A DNA stretch of 64,000 nucleotides from Trebouxia sp. TZW2008 (GCA_002118135.1 BDIU01000009.1:211001-275000), one strand, 5' to 3'; shown: positions 48,248 to 60,700, counted from the stretch's first letter. Notes: generated from the sequence alone by a model not told the origin. Numbers and translations are program-made.

Positions 48248-48702
48248 TGAAGCTTGCACTTCTGTCGTCTGTCAGCTGTTCATGACAGTTAACGTATGTG
48301 AGGCAGCTGTGTCGTAAATTTAACGATAGGGACCATACAGAACTCTCGGCTTGCTGTTCGTGAACTGTTCTGCTGTGTAAGTAGCTGTTGGTGAAAGGTT
48401 GTATTCTTCTGGCACTTTTGGTGTGAGTGATTATAAACTGAAACTGTGGCAAGCAAGCTGTTGCTGTCAGCACAGCACCTGACACAAAAAGTTCATGCAG
48501 CCGTATAAGCGGTGAACCTGGAAGGCGTGCATGACGCATTTACGTTCATTTGTAAGCAGGAGAGGCAGTCATGGTTGAGGCATGCATTCACAAAAGGGCA
48601 TGTCAAACGTGACAAACTAACCTTGAGGTGACTGATGAGTGAGTCAACAACTAACAATCTGTATGCAGCAGCAACTTCTGATGCATTTTGTGCTGCACTT
48701 TG
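48248..48702. other. Convergent intergenic region
   Basis: Between NOSIP (+) and the nucleoside hydrolase (-) 3' ends. Candidate poly(A) signal TGTAA at 48376-48380. No gene. Confidence 0.4.
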
Positions 48703-51040
48703 TCATAGCTTCAAGCGATCATATATGAGCTCTGTCAAACGTGCCGAGTCAACATTCAGTGCAACTTTGATAGCAGGTTTGCCCATCCAGCCGTTTGGAC
48801 TGTTCCAAGATTTATTCCCAAGGTCCATGACTGTCATGCCGCAAGCCAAACCCTCAGTGACCACTCTGACAGCTCCTTCTTTCCATGTGAAGCATTCTGG
48901 AGCTATCACTGCTGCAAATGCTGTTGGGTCGTGCAGAAACATGGCTTCCATGTTATATGCCTCCCTGCAATGCGACAGCTTTGTGATGAATTGAAAATCA
49001 GGCGGAGCAAGCAAAGATGCAAGCAAGCAAAGCCAGCAAGCAAGCAAGCCAAACAGCCAGCGAGCAAGCAAGCAACTAAGCAGACAATGTCATGCATTGC
49101 AAAGCATATGCAGCAAGCCGACCAGCATGCAAGTCTGATACAGCAAAAACATGTCCAGATGCAGGATGCTAGCAGCATGCAGCAGCTCTTGCATAGCCGT
49201 GCATACTGTGTTGCAAACTCTGCCTAGCTGCTGCACAAGAGCTGTGCATTGCATAATCTGCTGATGTCTGCTTCGACTCCACTGTCCAACTAAAACAGCA
49301 ACAGCTTGTGTACCTGTGATACTGCAGATAGAATTGGCATATCTGCTGAAGGAAGCTGCCATATTGGCCCTGTCCCTTCAAATCGTCCATCTGCTGTCTA
49401 GTCATGGTACATTTATGCGTGACATCCAGTCCTACTAGCCGTATGTTGGGAGTCTGACCCATCACATAGTCTGCTGCATCAGGATCTCCTATGATGTTTG
49501 CTTCGGCACAGGGATTGACATTGCCATTGCAGAAGAAAGCTCCACCCAGTATAATCAACTCTTGCTGCATCAACATGCTAGGTGCGTCATGCAAGTTGAC
49601 AACAGCCACAACGCAATGGAACATGCAGCAGAGCGCATGTGGCCTGACAGAGGCATAGCAATCACAGCAGCAGCAAACGCTGCACACAGCATGATCAGCG
49701 CTTGCTGCATCAGCCAGGTTTGAGATAACAGCAGATGCTGCATCCCAATATGCATGTGATCACGCAGCAAAGCATGTTTGGTCTAATGGAGGCATAACAG
49801 TCACAGCATCAGCAGACCACAGCAGCAACGCAAGCTCCACCAAGCATGATCAACGCTTGCTGCATCAAAATGCCGGGGGCGTCATGAAATGGCAACAGCA
49901 AACAGCACTTATCAACATACCTTGTACTATGCTCATGTGTAATTTAGCAGAGGGATAGCAATCAAAGCATCAGCAGTCCACAGCAGCACTAGCTTTGTTG
50001 AATGCAGCTTGCCAAACTGGTCAAAGTATGCATGTACTTGTGCAGCAGAGCATGTTTGGTCTGTTGGAGGCATGCCAGTCAAAGCATCAGCAGTCAACAG
50101 TACAGCAATAGTGTTCATATGCCCAGTTTGATGAAACGGGCATTGCCTCTGAGTTGCCAAACCACAAGATTCTCACCAGCTGTGATGCAAGTTTGGGATC
50201 ATACTGCATTGCTAGAGCAATATTTGTCAGAGGCCCCAACGCCAGAATGGAGACTTGCCCAGGATGAGCCTGAACTGTTTCAGCTATAAATCTGGCTGCT
50301 GGTGTTTCAACTGCAATGCCCTGCAAAGATTATCGCAGTTGCACTGTTAGCACATTTGTGATGATTGATCAGCCCTGATGCATTGTGATTGTATAGACAT
50401 GTGGCACTGTCAGTGCAGATGTTGTGATTGACCAGCTCTGATGCACCATGGCCTTGAGAACAAGCGGTACAGCATGACACAAGCTGTTTGCAAAGTTCAT
50501 GATGGCAGATGATAGCAGAGGCTAGCACTGTTTCACCTTGACAGAAGGCTGATTTGTGTTGCCAAAGCCGTCTTGACCATGCACAAAGTCAGCATACATG
50601 GCCTTTGCAAACCCGTTCAACGTTGTGGACGCTCCCTCAGCAACTGGCACCTGTGCTGCAGGGCACTGAACGTCATTTTCAGTGCCACAGTGCTGTGCAA
50701 AGCTGAAGTACAAGTCACCTGCTCCGGCTGTTTACCAGCCAGCTCACGCAACCTAACGGCATTCTGTGTGGCCTTTGCGGTCGGGACATTGCCGAATATT
50801 GTTGTCATACCAATGACTTCAACTTCCGGAGAATTGAAGGCAGCCAGAATGGCTATTGAGTCGTCTGCAGTACAAGGCTAGTTCAGACTGGCATGGGGTT
50901 TGATCGCGGCGCTCCTACTAGCTCTGCGTCTTGCCAAGCTACCATATGCGCAAAAGACGATGAGACTCGCGATGAGTGCAAGCAGACATCTGTATACCTA
51001 TCCCGGGATCAGTATCGATGATCAGTTTCCTAGGCGCCAT
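48703..51040 (-). CDS. URH: Nucleoside hydrolase (inosine/uridine-preferring; plant URH type)
   Basis: Cytosolic N-ribohydrolase that splits ribonucleosides such as uridine, inosine or xanthosine into base and ribose in nucleoside salvage/catabolism (family knowledge). Exons: 51040-50998, 50864-50719, 50650-50537, 50320-50177, 49564-49314, 48964-48703; 960 bases, 319 residues, typical length. The Ca2+/ribose-binding motif DTDPGIDD is at residues 9-16, split by intron 1. Others in order: VIGMTTIFGNV, VPVAEGA, VHGQDGFGN, LALGPLTNIALAM, ILGGAFFCNGNVNP.AEANI.GDPDAAD and FLHDPTAFAAV with the active-site HD. The start ATG is 24 bases before DTDPG. No targeting peptide. Introns contain decayed exon 5 acceptor copies and a CAAG repeat near 49010-49080. 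Confidence 0.93.
49005..49085. repeat. CAAG-rich simple repeat
   Basis: Imperfect GCAAGCAA/GCCAGCAA runs in the last intron of the nucleoside hydrolase. Confidence 0.85.
49600..49885 (-). repeat. Two decayed copies of the nucleoside hydrolase exon 5 start
   Basis: Plus-strand AAGCTCCACCCAGTATAATC plus AACTCTTGCTGCATCAACAT (49538-49577) recurs as CACAGCATGATCAGCGCTTGCTGCATCAGC (about 49685-49715) and AAGCTCCACCAAGCATGATC plus AACGCTTGCTGCATCAAAAT (49830-49871), with matching flanking intron text. Offsets about 148 and 145 bases. Confidence 0.85.
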
Positions 51041-52546
51041 GGCTTCCGTGAGCGAAATGGCGACTCTCGCTTGCTCCCGCCAACGGTGTCTACATCAACA
51101 TTAGTTCAGAGACAATTGCCTTGCGTTTGATCCCTTGCCGCTCGTGTTGACCTCCGTTTAAGGTTTACAGCATATGACTAAACAGGCACAAATCGTTAGT
51201 CACAAGGTTGTGCTGCTGAAGATTTGCTGCAGCTTTGGACAGCACAAGATTGGACACTGAGGTCAAGCCATGTCATCTGGGGCCTCTCTGTTGCAGAAGC
51301 AAGGAAGATGCCAGACGAAGGCTGCATTGCAGCCAGCTTTGCCCAAAAAACCTGTCTGCTCTGTGTATCAAACAGCCTTGCAAGTTGCTGCTTTCTGCAG
51401 TCAGCCAAAGCTTTTCTGACAAAACTCCAGTGAGAAGCAGTCTGCACCAACATGCATTGGTTGCTTAGCCCTGTCTCATGCCAATTGAACAGGCGGCTAA
51501 GAGTGAAAGCTTAGACTGTGTTGTTGCTTCATCTCACGTGCAACGAAATCAGGAGCCAAGGCTAACAGCTTAGTCCAAGTTGTCTGGTGCCAGACTGTCA
51601 GATGCAATTGTGGGGATGCACTGTGCTCCAACATTGTGCAGCTGTCACCAAAGGCGTATATGCTGTAGGCCACCTGAAGGCGCCATCGAAAGCCAGCCAA
51701 TGCATTGCAAGAGCAAGTTGTAGACAAGTAATCAGATATAAGCTTACAGCGGGAACTGTTTTAACAAAACAGCTATGTTATGCACAGATGGGAATGGACA
51801 CAGCTGAAGCACAGTACATCAGATGGGCATGAATCTCAGCTGAACCTTGTCAAATAATCCAATTTCATCCAGCATAAAGCGCACCACTAACAGGCAAGAT
51901 GGACAATTATGGACAATTTACGTGTTGACTGACCAACTGCACAACTATCTAGAGAGTAAACACTGGAGATGCAAGACGCAAGCTGCGCAAAGTGACATGT
52001 GGCAACATTGTTGTGCTCAAAAGCAAAGCACAGCAACAGAGTCTCATAGCCAAAGCAGGACATGGGCATATATATACAAGAAACCCACACTTAGGCTCAA
52101 TTCAGCAACCTTGAGTATGGATATGACAGCAAGACGACTTCACAAGCTGCCCACAAGCTTGTGTCTTATTGAGTCAACCTAAAAACCTCTTTGCATGTTG
52201 TGTGCAGCAGCCTGCAGATCCTGTTGTGTTGTTTACAGCCCGCGAAATCAAGAGCCTTCCAACTTGTACAATGCAAGGGTGTGCATCATTGACCCACAAG
52301 TCCACCAGCTTGTGTGAAACATTGCATGGGTAATGGATCAACAACTTTCCACAACTAAACGCTCAACCTGATGCACCAACTTCCCAGATTTGTTAGGGTG
52401 CAAGCCAGCTCATGTCTTCTGAAACCTCCTCCATGTCTTGAAGACTGCCGCAAGTTTTGGACGTTATCGCCAGCAGCGACAACGGGTGTCTGGTATTGGA
52501 AATCATAGCAAGACTTGTAGCTGAATGACAGTCCATGACCATATGC
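51041..52546. other. Intergenic region, nucleoside hydrolase promoter and silk-like gene 3' UTR
   Basis: About 1.5 kb without a recognisable gene. Short ORFs on both strands lack domain or splice coherence. Confidence 0.4.
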
Positions 52547-55500
52547 TTAGCCTGCTGATGCAGCAGCAGACGAGCTGGCACTGCTAACGCCAGAGTGGTG
52601 GAAGTTGCCGTGTTCATCACCATAGTAGCCGTAACCATAGTCAGGGTTGTAGTGGTCCCCATGGCCATAGTCAAAGTCATCTGCAAGCAACAGACAGTGA
52701 GATATGGTTGTGCTCAAGGCCACAATCACAGTCATATGCAAACAGCAAACAGTAAGCTATGACCGTTGTTTCAACAGCCATAGTCAAACTCAGCTGCAAG
52801 CTCAAAAAAGTTGGCTGTGGGCGCATGCAGGATCATAATCATCGACATGGACAGCGTCATACATACCAGCAGCACGCTGCTTGTGAAGTGGTTTGATAAC
52901 TGCTTGTGAGGTGGTTTGATAACTGTTGTGTCATATTTTGACACAGCCTTTGCGGCTGTAGTCAATGTCATAAGGTTGACAGTTGTACGCAGAACATCAG
53001 GCAATGAGACTGCAGCCTGGGAAGTTGCAAGCTCTACTGCACCAGGCACTGCATGATGTGCAACACAAGTATGTGCTCAAAGCAGTCACACATGTGCTCA
53101 TGACAAAACTGTACAAATGCAAAGGACCCATGAATGCTGAAAGGCAAAGCGCCATTCGGTGCTGACCATGCGATAAAGCTCAAGTGAGTGCACAAAGATC
53201 ACATGAGCTTGATTGAAAGCTGCAGCTGAAGCAAGCAGAGTGTCAGTGAAGGCTAACAATGTTCAGGATTTGTGCTTAGTAAAGGTGAGTCACCTGAGCT
53301 TGATGCAGAAGCTGCAGCTGAAGCAGCACTGCCCTTGAAGTAGCCATCAAAGCCTGCACAGAAACTCAGTTGTTCAAAATGAGCATCTCTCTTGTTGAAC
53401 GCAACATGCAAATTGCAAACAGGGAAAGGAAACGGAAAAGCTATGCCCTTAGGCGCGTAAGGGGAGCATGTGTGTGTACAAGCAGCCTGGGATTGCGGCT
53501 CTAAAAGCAGCAAGCTGTAACGCAAACAATGAGCCACACAGCTTTCAGATGGCGGGCAGCTTTGCCGTCAAGAGTCAAGTGCAGCATTCTTTGACATGCC
53601 CACGGCATGGTGGAACGGTGCATGCAAACAATGAGCTCTACAGCTTTCAGATGGCAATCAGCATCGCAGGCAGAGCTTGCCAGTGCAGCGTTCTGAGAGA
53701 TGTGCATGGCAACGTTGGATGCAGCATGCAAACAGTGAACAATGAACACAGCTTGTGGATGGCATTCAACATTGCAGGCAGAGCTTACAGTCGCACTATG
53801 CTGTGAGAACTGCATGGCATGCATATATCTCAACTGCTGTCATGCACCAATGCTGCCACTCCATCTCACAAATTGCATAATGTCTGCACTGGCGCTGCAG
53901 TGATGTACTGCAGCAGCAACCTGTGAGCGGCTTTTACACCTGTGACAATTGGCCACCACATTGCCATACCAAGCACACAATTCCTGCTGTGCGACTTGCA
54001 TCACTTGGGTGCTGTGTTGACTTGTATTGCTTGGGTGCTGTGTGACTTGTATCGTTTGGGTGCTGTGTAATTTGTATCGCTTGGGAGCAGATGTGACTGT
54101 GCAACTTGCATACAGATGCTGCAGCAGTTGACAGAAAGCTTCTTACCTCCAGAAGCTGCAGCAGCAGCTGCAGCAGCACTGCCACCACCAGATGCAGCAG
54201 CAGCCGCGGCAGCTGCACTTCCACCACCAGAAGCTGCGGCAGCAGCTGCAGCAGCAGAGCTATCGTGGAAGTTGTGGTAGCCATAGTAGTAGTAGTGGCC
54301 CAGCAGCTTCCGCCCAGCTGAAACTGCAGTGGAGGTTGCAGAGGATCCGGAATCAGAGAAGTAGCCGTCACCCAGGTAGTCATCATAGTTGTCGCCATGG
54401 CCATAGTCAAAGTCATCTACAAGCACACAAGGATGGTATCATGATGCTGCTTTGATGCCTTGTCTTTGCACCAGGCATGCGTGATGATTGCACAACAAGG
54501 CTCAACTTGCAATCAGATCGCTGCAACTTGGCAGCGTGTTGTGCAGCCAAGTCAGGGCAAGGTGTGCTGTGACAACAGATTCTTCTAGACAGTCAAGCAG
54601 CAATCAGGGTGGGTAGTGATTGGGGCAGCTTGGGCTGTGTAGTGCACTGTTCTTCACGGTGCAGATTAGTGCAGAGGTAAGAGTTGCAATGCCCAGCAGC
54701 ATCAGTCAGACTGTCAGGCACTAGAGCAGAGAGCGCTGTGACAAGACATCGCTCTTGACAGTCCATAGGCATTCAGAGTTCCAACACTCAGCAGTGACAC
54801 ACCTGAGTCGGAAGCAGCAGCAGCTGCAGCAGCTGCAGAGGAAGAGAAGTACCCATCAAAACCACCTGCAAGTAAACAGAACCCTCAGTCACGCTTCACA
54901 AGGGACAGACGCATGAAACCCAGAAGCTCAGTCATCGTCTGGTCAAACAGATATAGCTCTGGCACATGACTCTCAGCTCAAAATGGGTTGGTCAAGGCTT
55001 GACCCACATGACTAGCAAAATCTGCCAGTCAGCCAAAGCTGCACTTTCTGACAGCACCTCTGATTGCCAGAACAGCTGCACGCTCAAGTTGCAGCCATGC
55101 AAATGCCAGCTGATCACTTGCAGCACTTGGTTAGCTGTAGATACAACAGCTTTTGTTTGCTGCAAGGAAACAATTGCTGCAGTTGCAATTGCATGGAAGC
55201 AGACGAGCTGAGTTGAAAGGCAACTGAAGCAGCAATCAAACGATGCATGTTCAGGTGACACGTGCTGCTTCGTCAGCATGGCAATGTGCAGCTGTATGGG
55301 CAGCCTGACCAATGCATTGTGCTCAGCTTTCCACAGCTGACCAGTGCATTGTGCTCAGTTTTGCACACATGGACTGGTCACAAGCAAGTGATGTCGTCAT
55401 ACCTGAGGACGCAGCTGCCGCAGCAGCAGAGGCGTCGCCACCTGATGCAGCAGCAGCGGCTGATGCGGCAGAACCCGAGTGATAGTTGTGGTAGTAGTAG

Positions 55501-56022
55501 TGATCGCCGAGCAGCTTGCGCCCTTCTTTTGCTGGTTTCACGAGGTGGTCGCCACCATCTGCAAGCAGAGCGTCGCTTTGAGTTGGTTGACGTTGTTCAG
55601 TGCCTCATTCGCATGCGGCATGCAGGGTCATGCGCGCAGTATGGCCGTTGCAGCAGTAGCTGCTGCAGCAGCAGCAGACATGACTTACAGCATGAGAGTA
55701 CAGTTGCAAGATGGCATAGGAGGCACAATGTGGCCCAGTGGGAACAGATCGAACGCACACGGTGACATGTGTGCTGCAACCATTGACAAGAGCTGCTGCT
55801 GTCGAACACACGGCTGTCACCCAGCACAGCTGCTGATGCATAGCTTGGACGTACGGTAGCAGCGTTGCAGAGGTGGTGACCAAAAGGGCAAGTTCTCAGG
55901 TGCCGACAGTCAAGAGTGCAAAGATATGCAGGCCTCGCACCTTGAAACGTCGATGTCCTAGCTTGAGTCGCCAGAAGTGAGACCAGAAGCAGCACGGCAC
56001 ATGTCGCCAGGGACCTCGCCAT
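52547..56022 (-). CDS. Secreted modular silk-like protein (poly-Ala, Gly, Tyr/His-rich)
   Basis: I recognise no family. Six exons: 56022-55941, 55558-55403, 54865-54803, 54416-54147, 53353-53294, 52680-52547; 765 bases, 254 residues. Exon 1 is a clean signal peptide (MARSLATCAVLLLVSLLATQA). Every intron is phase 1, so the four internal exons are symmetric modules. Type B modules (exons 3, 5) begin GFDGYF and run into Ser/Ala; type A modules (exons 4, 6) begin DDFDYGHGD and are Tyr/Asp-rich; B-A occurs twice. Exons 2 and 4 share GRKLLG(D/H) followed by HYYY, a Tyr/His patch and poly-Ala blocks (up to eight Ala separated by SGGGS). GRKLL-like motifs are frequent in secreted algal proteins and may mark processing (inference). 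Poly-Ala with Gly/Tyr/His spacers recalls silks and suckerins by composition only. Likely extracellular matrix, wall or adhesive protein. Confidence 0.75.
52664..52815 (-). repeat. Two decayed copies of the last silk-like exon start, 58-bp period
   Basis: CCATAGTCAAAGTCATCTGC (52669) recurs as GCCACAATCACAGTCATATG (52721) and GCCATAGTCAAACTCAGCTG (52779), each followed by related intron text. These are copies of the DDFDYG-coding edge with its acceptor. Confidence 0.87.
53510..53810. repeat. Three ~105-bp tandem repeats in silk-like gene intron
   Basis: Units contain GCAAACAATGAGC, CACAGCTTTCAGATGGC and a diverged GGCAGAGCTT block, at about 53520, 53625 and 53730. No exon of this gene matches them, unlike most tandem repeats here. 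Confidence 0.8.
53995..54095. repeat. Four short tandem repeats (~26-30 bp)
   Basis: Units like CTTGGGTGCTGTGTGACTTG TATCG downstream of silk-like exon 4. Intronic, high copy similarity. Confidence 0.85.
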
Positions 56023-57737
56023 TGCACCGACTGCACCGACACAGTCGCTTTTGAGACTGCGGCCTTGAAAGAGACCGTCAACGCAGACGACAAGCAAGCA
56101 GGCGTGTATGTGCTAGCATCCGCTGGACAAAATGCAGTGCTGAGGACAGACTAGACAGACCGTACAAGCGCTACAAGTCAACGAACAGAGCGAAGCGTGA
56201 GACTTTTGCCTTGCGTGCTCGGTGGGTGAGCTGCGGTGCTGCTAAAACCCTGTGAGCTCTTGCTGACAATGACCGACCAGCTGGCACGACCGCAGCGTCA
56301 ACCAACCTTGCCAGGCGAAAGCAGCAACAACAGCAGACGTCGGCGCAGACTGGTGAGTGGACTGCAGATTTTTCCAATCCTTATAGGCTTGCAAGTTGAC
56401 TGGGTCAACGCCACAAGGATCACGTGATTTGCCCAAAACCTTGGCAATCATTTTGCGTTGACGCACATCGCATGGCTGCAATGGCTGCCACGTCATTCTC
56501 AAGGGCCATGTGATGCACTCGCTTGCTTTCCTTCGAGTTCGGTCTGCTGCCTGCAATCTTATGCAGGCGTCAATGCAGCGATGAAAAGTTCAGCTAAAGC
56601 CTTATGTCAGAGACTTGTGAACTGGCTGGCGGCGTGAAGTACCGGTTTTCAGGCAGGTACGCGTTTTCAAGTGGACAAAGGACCTTTTGAGACCGGATAG
56701 CGCTATCCATGCTGCCATCTGTCCAAAGATATTTCCGCTGCTGGTCAGACTGGCAGCTCAGCCGTTCTTATGCAGCCGCCTAGCGTGAAAGCTGTTCACG
56801 ACGATGAGAAGAGTGATGTGATGATCCGATTAGCATTTTGATGATCTGCTGTGAGTTGCTCAGGCTTGTCACCTTGGCAGTACCAGCCTAGAAAAGCGCT
56901 TTTCGCTAGCAAGCCTCGATTGCGAGCTCGAGGTGTGCAAGAGTGCTGCATGTTATTGTTGTATTGACCTGCAAGCGGCAGCTGCGGACTTCTGAGAGGC
57001 CAGAAGTCAGTGCAATTGGTTATCAAGTGATTTCCACAGAGACAGCTTTACTTTCCATGCACACCTCTACTGCATGCATGTTGCCTGCAATGCTGACCAC
57101 CATTGCCATGTATCAGACACACAGCTTTGCTGTATGACAAAGCTTGTGCAGAACACTAGCAATAATAAAATGTCAGAGTATGCTCACAACAGCATGGCAA
57201 AGTCATTGCCTTTCAAGCCTGGGGTGCCGATGACGTACACCGATTGACACAAACACAAACACAACCCCTATTGAGTGATGTAATGCAGTCAGCTGTAAGT
57301 CTTGCAAGGTGTACACAAGCCCTGCAAACCGTTTGTCCCATGGAAGTGAGGCAAAGTCAATCGAGCAGGCTTTGCTGCTCCTGCAGGAGGCAGGAGGCAG
57401 CTGCATCGTGCTGATCAGTAAATGAAATGCAGTACGGTTGTCCAAAAGCACACATAGCCTGCAACAAAACCAGTGGACATCCTGCACACATACAGCAGCG
57501 AAAGCACCATTTTCAGGTCAAACCAACTGCACTAGTCTGTTCAAGGCAACAGCAAACCATAATTGCTTCTCAGTGAACAGTTTTGAGTTATGCAGACTCT
57601 TGCTCTGAGGTAAATTTGACCATGCTGTCGCCAGATCTGACAGACGCACTGTGCCTCTTGTTTTGAGCGTTTCCCACTCATGCAACCAAGCAACGCTGCC
57701 CCCAAGATCTGATGGGAGTGCTGTGCTACTTTCATGA
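56023..57737. other. Intergenic region with possible small first exon on + strand
   Basis: Lies between the silk-like start and the 5-oxoprolinase stop. On the plus strand the ATG at 56269 opens MTDQLARPQRQ ending in an Arg run (RRRRRL) just before a perfect donor GTGAGT at 56353. No following exon was identified, so this is only a possible divergent first exon. The part from 57590 holds decayed copies of the 5-oxoprolinase last exon. Confidence 0.3.
57594..57735 (-). repeat. Decayed copies of the 5-oxoprolinase terminal exon downstream of the stop
   Basis: CAGACTCTTGCTCTGA with CTG.CGCCAGAT.TGACAGA and GC.CTGTGC matches 57741-57812 at 57594-57656. A weaker copy (AACGCTGCCCCCAAGATCTG) lies near 57691-57730. 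They lie beyond the stop codon. Confidence 0.85.
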
Positions 57738-60700
57738 TCACGCAGACTCTTGCTCTGAAGTGTATCTAGCAACACTGCCGCCAGATTTGACAGATGCGCT
57801 GTGCTCCTTGACCCATTTCGCTGCTCTGTCTGCAACAGCCTTGTCAACACCCTTGTCACCCTCCACATAGTCTGCTGCCTTGCCATCTTCAGGCGCACCA
57901 AATCCTCCTCCACCTGCAGTATCACGCGAAATTGAGTTCAAAGACCACAACACCAATCTTTGGACACCCTTGTTGCCTTGCACATAACCTGCTGCCTTGC
58001 CACATTTGACTTTAGGAGCACAGACCTCTGCCTGCAAAATTGAGAAGAAAGTGAACGCCAAGGTCATAGAACAAGTTCCAGACATCTTTGTTGCCTTCCG
58101 CATAGCCTGCTGCCTTGCCAACTCAGGGGCACCAAATCCACCTCCGCCTGTCACACAGTACATTGCTGAGGGACAGCCCATCAAGGCAGGGCTTGTCCAT
58201 TTCGCAGTTCCAGCAACTCTTGTGTATGTCCTCTGTACGAAGGAGCACTGTTGGCAAGAGACAGCAGCCACAACCTTTAAAGAGCAGATGCATGTATTGA
58301 CGTGACCATGTTGTATTGGGCAAGGATGACTGATTGCAAGGACTGTCTGCATAGTCAGCACAAGCCGTTCTGCCGTTCAGCTAGTTGTGTCAAGACATCA
58401 TGCCTGCTGCCAGATGAAGATTCTGCTCAAAAGCCAGCTGCAGCAACTTGATGAGTGCGATGCATTTCTCCAAGCTCATGGTATTGACAACAAGCGTCTG
58501 AACACTGCTCTCATTATGCAAGCCTGCTTGAAGCACTGTGGGGCGTTGCACACTATATGCGCGTTTTCCAAAGCACAACTGACCTGGTGTGCAGATACGT
58601 ATCCTGTCACCAGCTCGCACTTGCAAGCTGGTTTTGCCGCCCATGTTGACTGTTCTGCCATCAGGGTGCAACAGCAGGTTAAGACCAGCCAAGGCAGAAT
58701 GCCCTCCTAGCAAGCCGTACGGCCGTAATGACCGCCGCTCTGACAGTATGGAGGCTGTAAGCGGTCTGAGGTACTCAATCTGCATCATCATCAGTACAGG
58801 CGTTGAGGTATTCAGTCTGCAGCATCAGAAACATCAAGATATAGATACTGGAGCGCTAGCAACGAAACTCGATTGACATTCAGCTCAGCGCTGCAGCAAG
58901 TCTCACATTCCAAACTTGCTCTGTGTTGCTCAGTCGTCCTGTACAAAGCTGTGCCATGCTTTACAATGTCTAGCATCAGCACAGCCAAATGACAGACAAA
59001 AACCATTGCACAGTATTTTGCTGCATGAAAGATGCGCCACAGATGCTCAGTGCCCCACAAGAGGTGCATGTACAATGTTTAGTCAACATATGTCAATTGC
59101 CGATAGTGCCATGAATGACATGTTGGAATAATGCTGCAGTGCCTACAGTCTTGCTCTACACCGTCTGAAAGCAAGACACAAGCTCTGCATTTAAGGGAGC
59201 TTGCAGATTTCAGCAGGACACATTGAAGTCTAAAAGCCACAATGACAATTGACGAGCGTGCAGCGATTTCCTGATGACCTTTCAAGAGGCTAATGCAAGG
59301 CATGACAAATGCCGCCTGAGTCTAGGGCGCTCAGCAAGGCCACATCAGACAACATTTGTCACTTGCTCAGCACACCAAGTCTCAAGTGCTGCTTGACATT
59401 GTCCTGCCGAGCGCCCTTCTCTGTTTTGGCATCATTCACGCTTTGCAGCAGACTGGAGGCCGAGTCCTGCCAAAAGCTGCAAGCTTGCAGGCTGTTATAC
59501 ACCTGAACATCCTGATGACCTGATTACCATGCAAATTTCACTGACCATTCCACTAGCAAGTACAGCATTACAATTGCAATGGTTGTGGATGGCAGCTACA
59601 ACAGTATCAATGCTAGTTGAGACAATGACGACAGTATCAGTAATAACAAAAGCAGGCTTTGCGTCTACAGCATGATTGCTACGAGGCACAGGCAAAAACA
59701 GTTGCTTCAGCACTACCTCATATCCTGCTCGCCATCACCAATGTGAGGTGTATGGAGCACAAGTCAATACCGTTACCGCTTGCGTTACACAGTCAACCCC
59801 CATGTACTTGCCAGACAACTAGAGCCTTTTCTGAGGCTGAAGCCATGACAATGCAAGCCATGACAGTGAGAATGTCACTCTCAGCATTACTGAAAACTCC
59901 TCAGCATCAATGTTAGGTGTGTGTGGCACAAGCAAATATGCTTACCTCTCGTATGACTCCGTCACCTCCCCTATACTTGCCAGCACCCCCAGAGCCTATC
60001 CTAAGGGAGAAATCGTGTAGCACCACTGGATACCGCCGCTCTAGAATCTCAGGATCTGTGATCCTGGTGTTGGTCATGTGGGTGTGCACGCCACTGCGAC
60101 CCACCCACCCCGGGCCGGCCCCTGCCCCCCCAGCAATGGTCTCATAGTAGGTGATATTGTCATCACCAAATGTGAAGTTGTTCATACAGCCCTGCAGCAC
60201 AATGTCCGAAAAATTCTCATGCTGCTGTTTGTACGCATCCATATATCAACTTGATAGCACAAAATGTTTTGTGTTGCCAAGCGTAAGCACTGATAGCCCT
60301 TTTCCACAATTGTAATTGCTTGACATGTTACACTGTAGCACCTCCAAGGCATGCAACCAGCTTTCAACATTTTTTTGCAAGAAAGCAGCATGCAGAAGCT
60401 CAGATGCATGCCAGCACCTCATGAGCTTACATGCTGATGACTTTCTATGCTTGGCAACATGCAGCTAGCCTGATGTTGTCTGTGATGATTCTGCATGTGA
60501 ATTGCGCTTTCTGCAGAAGTACTGATTAAGCACGCACAGCATACCTGTGATGCAGCTGCAGCCTTGAAGCACTTGAGCACAACATCAGTCACTCTCTGGC
60601 TTGTCAACACGTTCCCTCCAACCACAGCGGCCTCCGAAGAGGGGCTTAGTAAGCAATGCGGGGGTATGCGGACGGTCAGGGGGGCCAGGCATCCCTGATT

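Noticed and set aside
49169..49687. Continuous 172-codon ORF as a single exon of the nucleoside hydrolase
   Set aside because: Only 49564-49314 matches the family; the ends are intron text. The upstream part includes decayed exon copies.
53934..54416. Minus-strand 160-codon ORF rich in Leu/Thr/Met
   Set aside because: It is the wrong frame of silk-like exon 4; GCTGCTGCAG repeats give poly-Leu in that frame.
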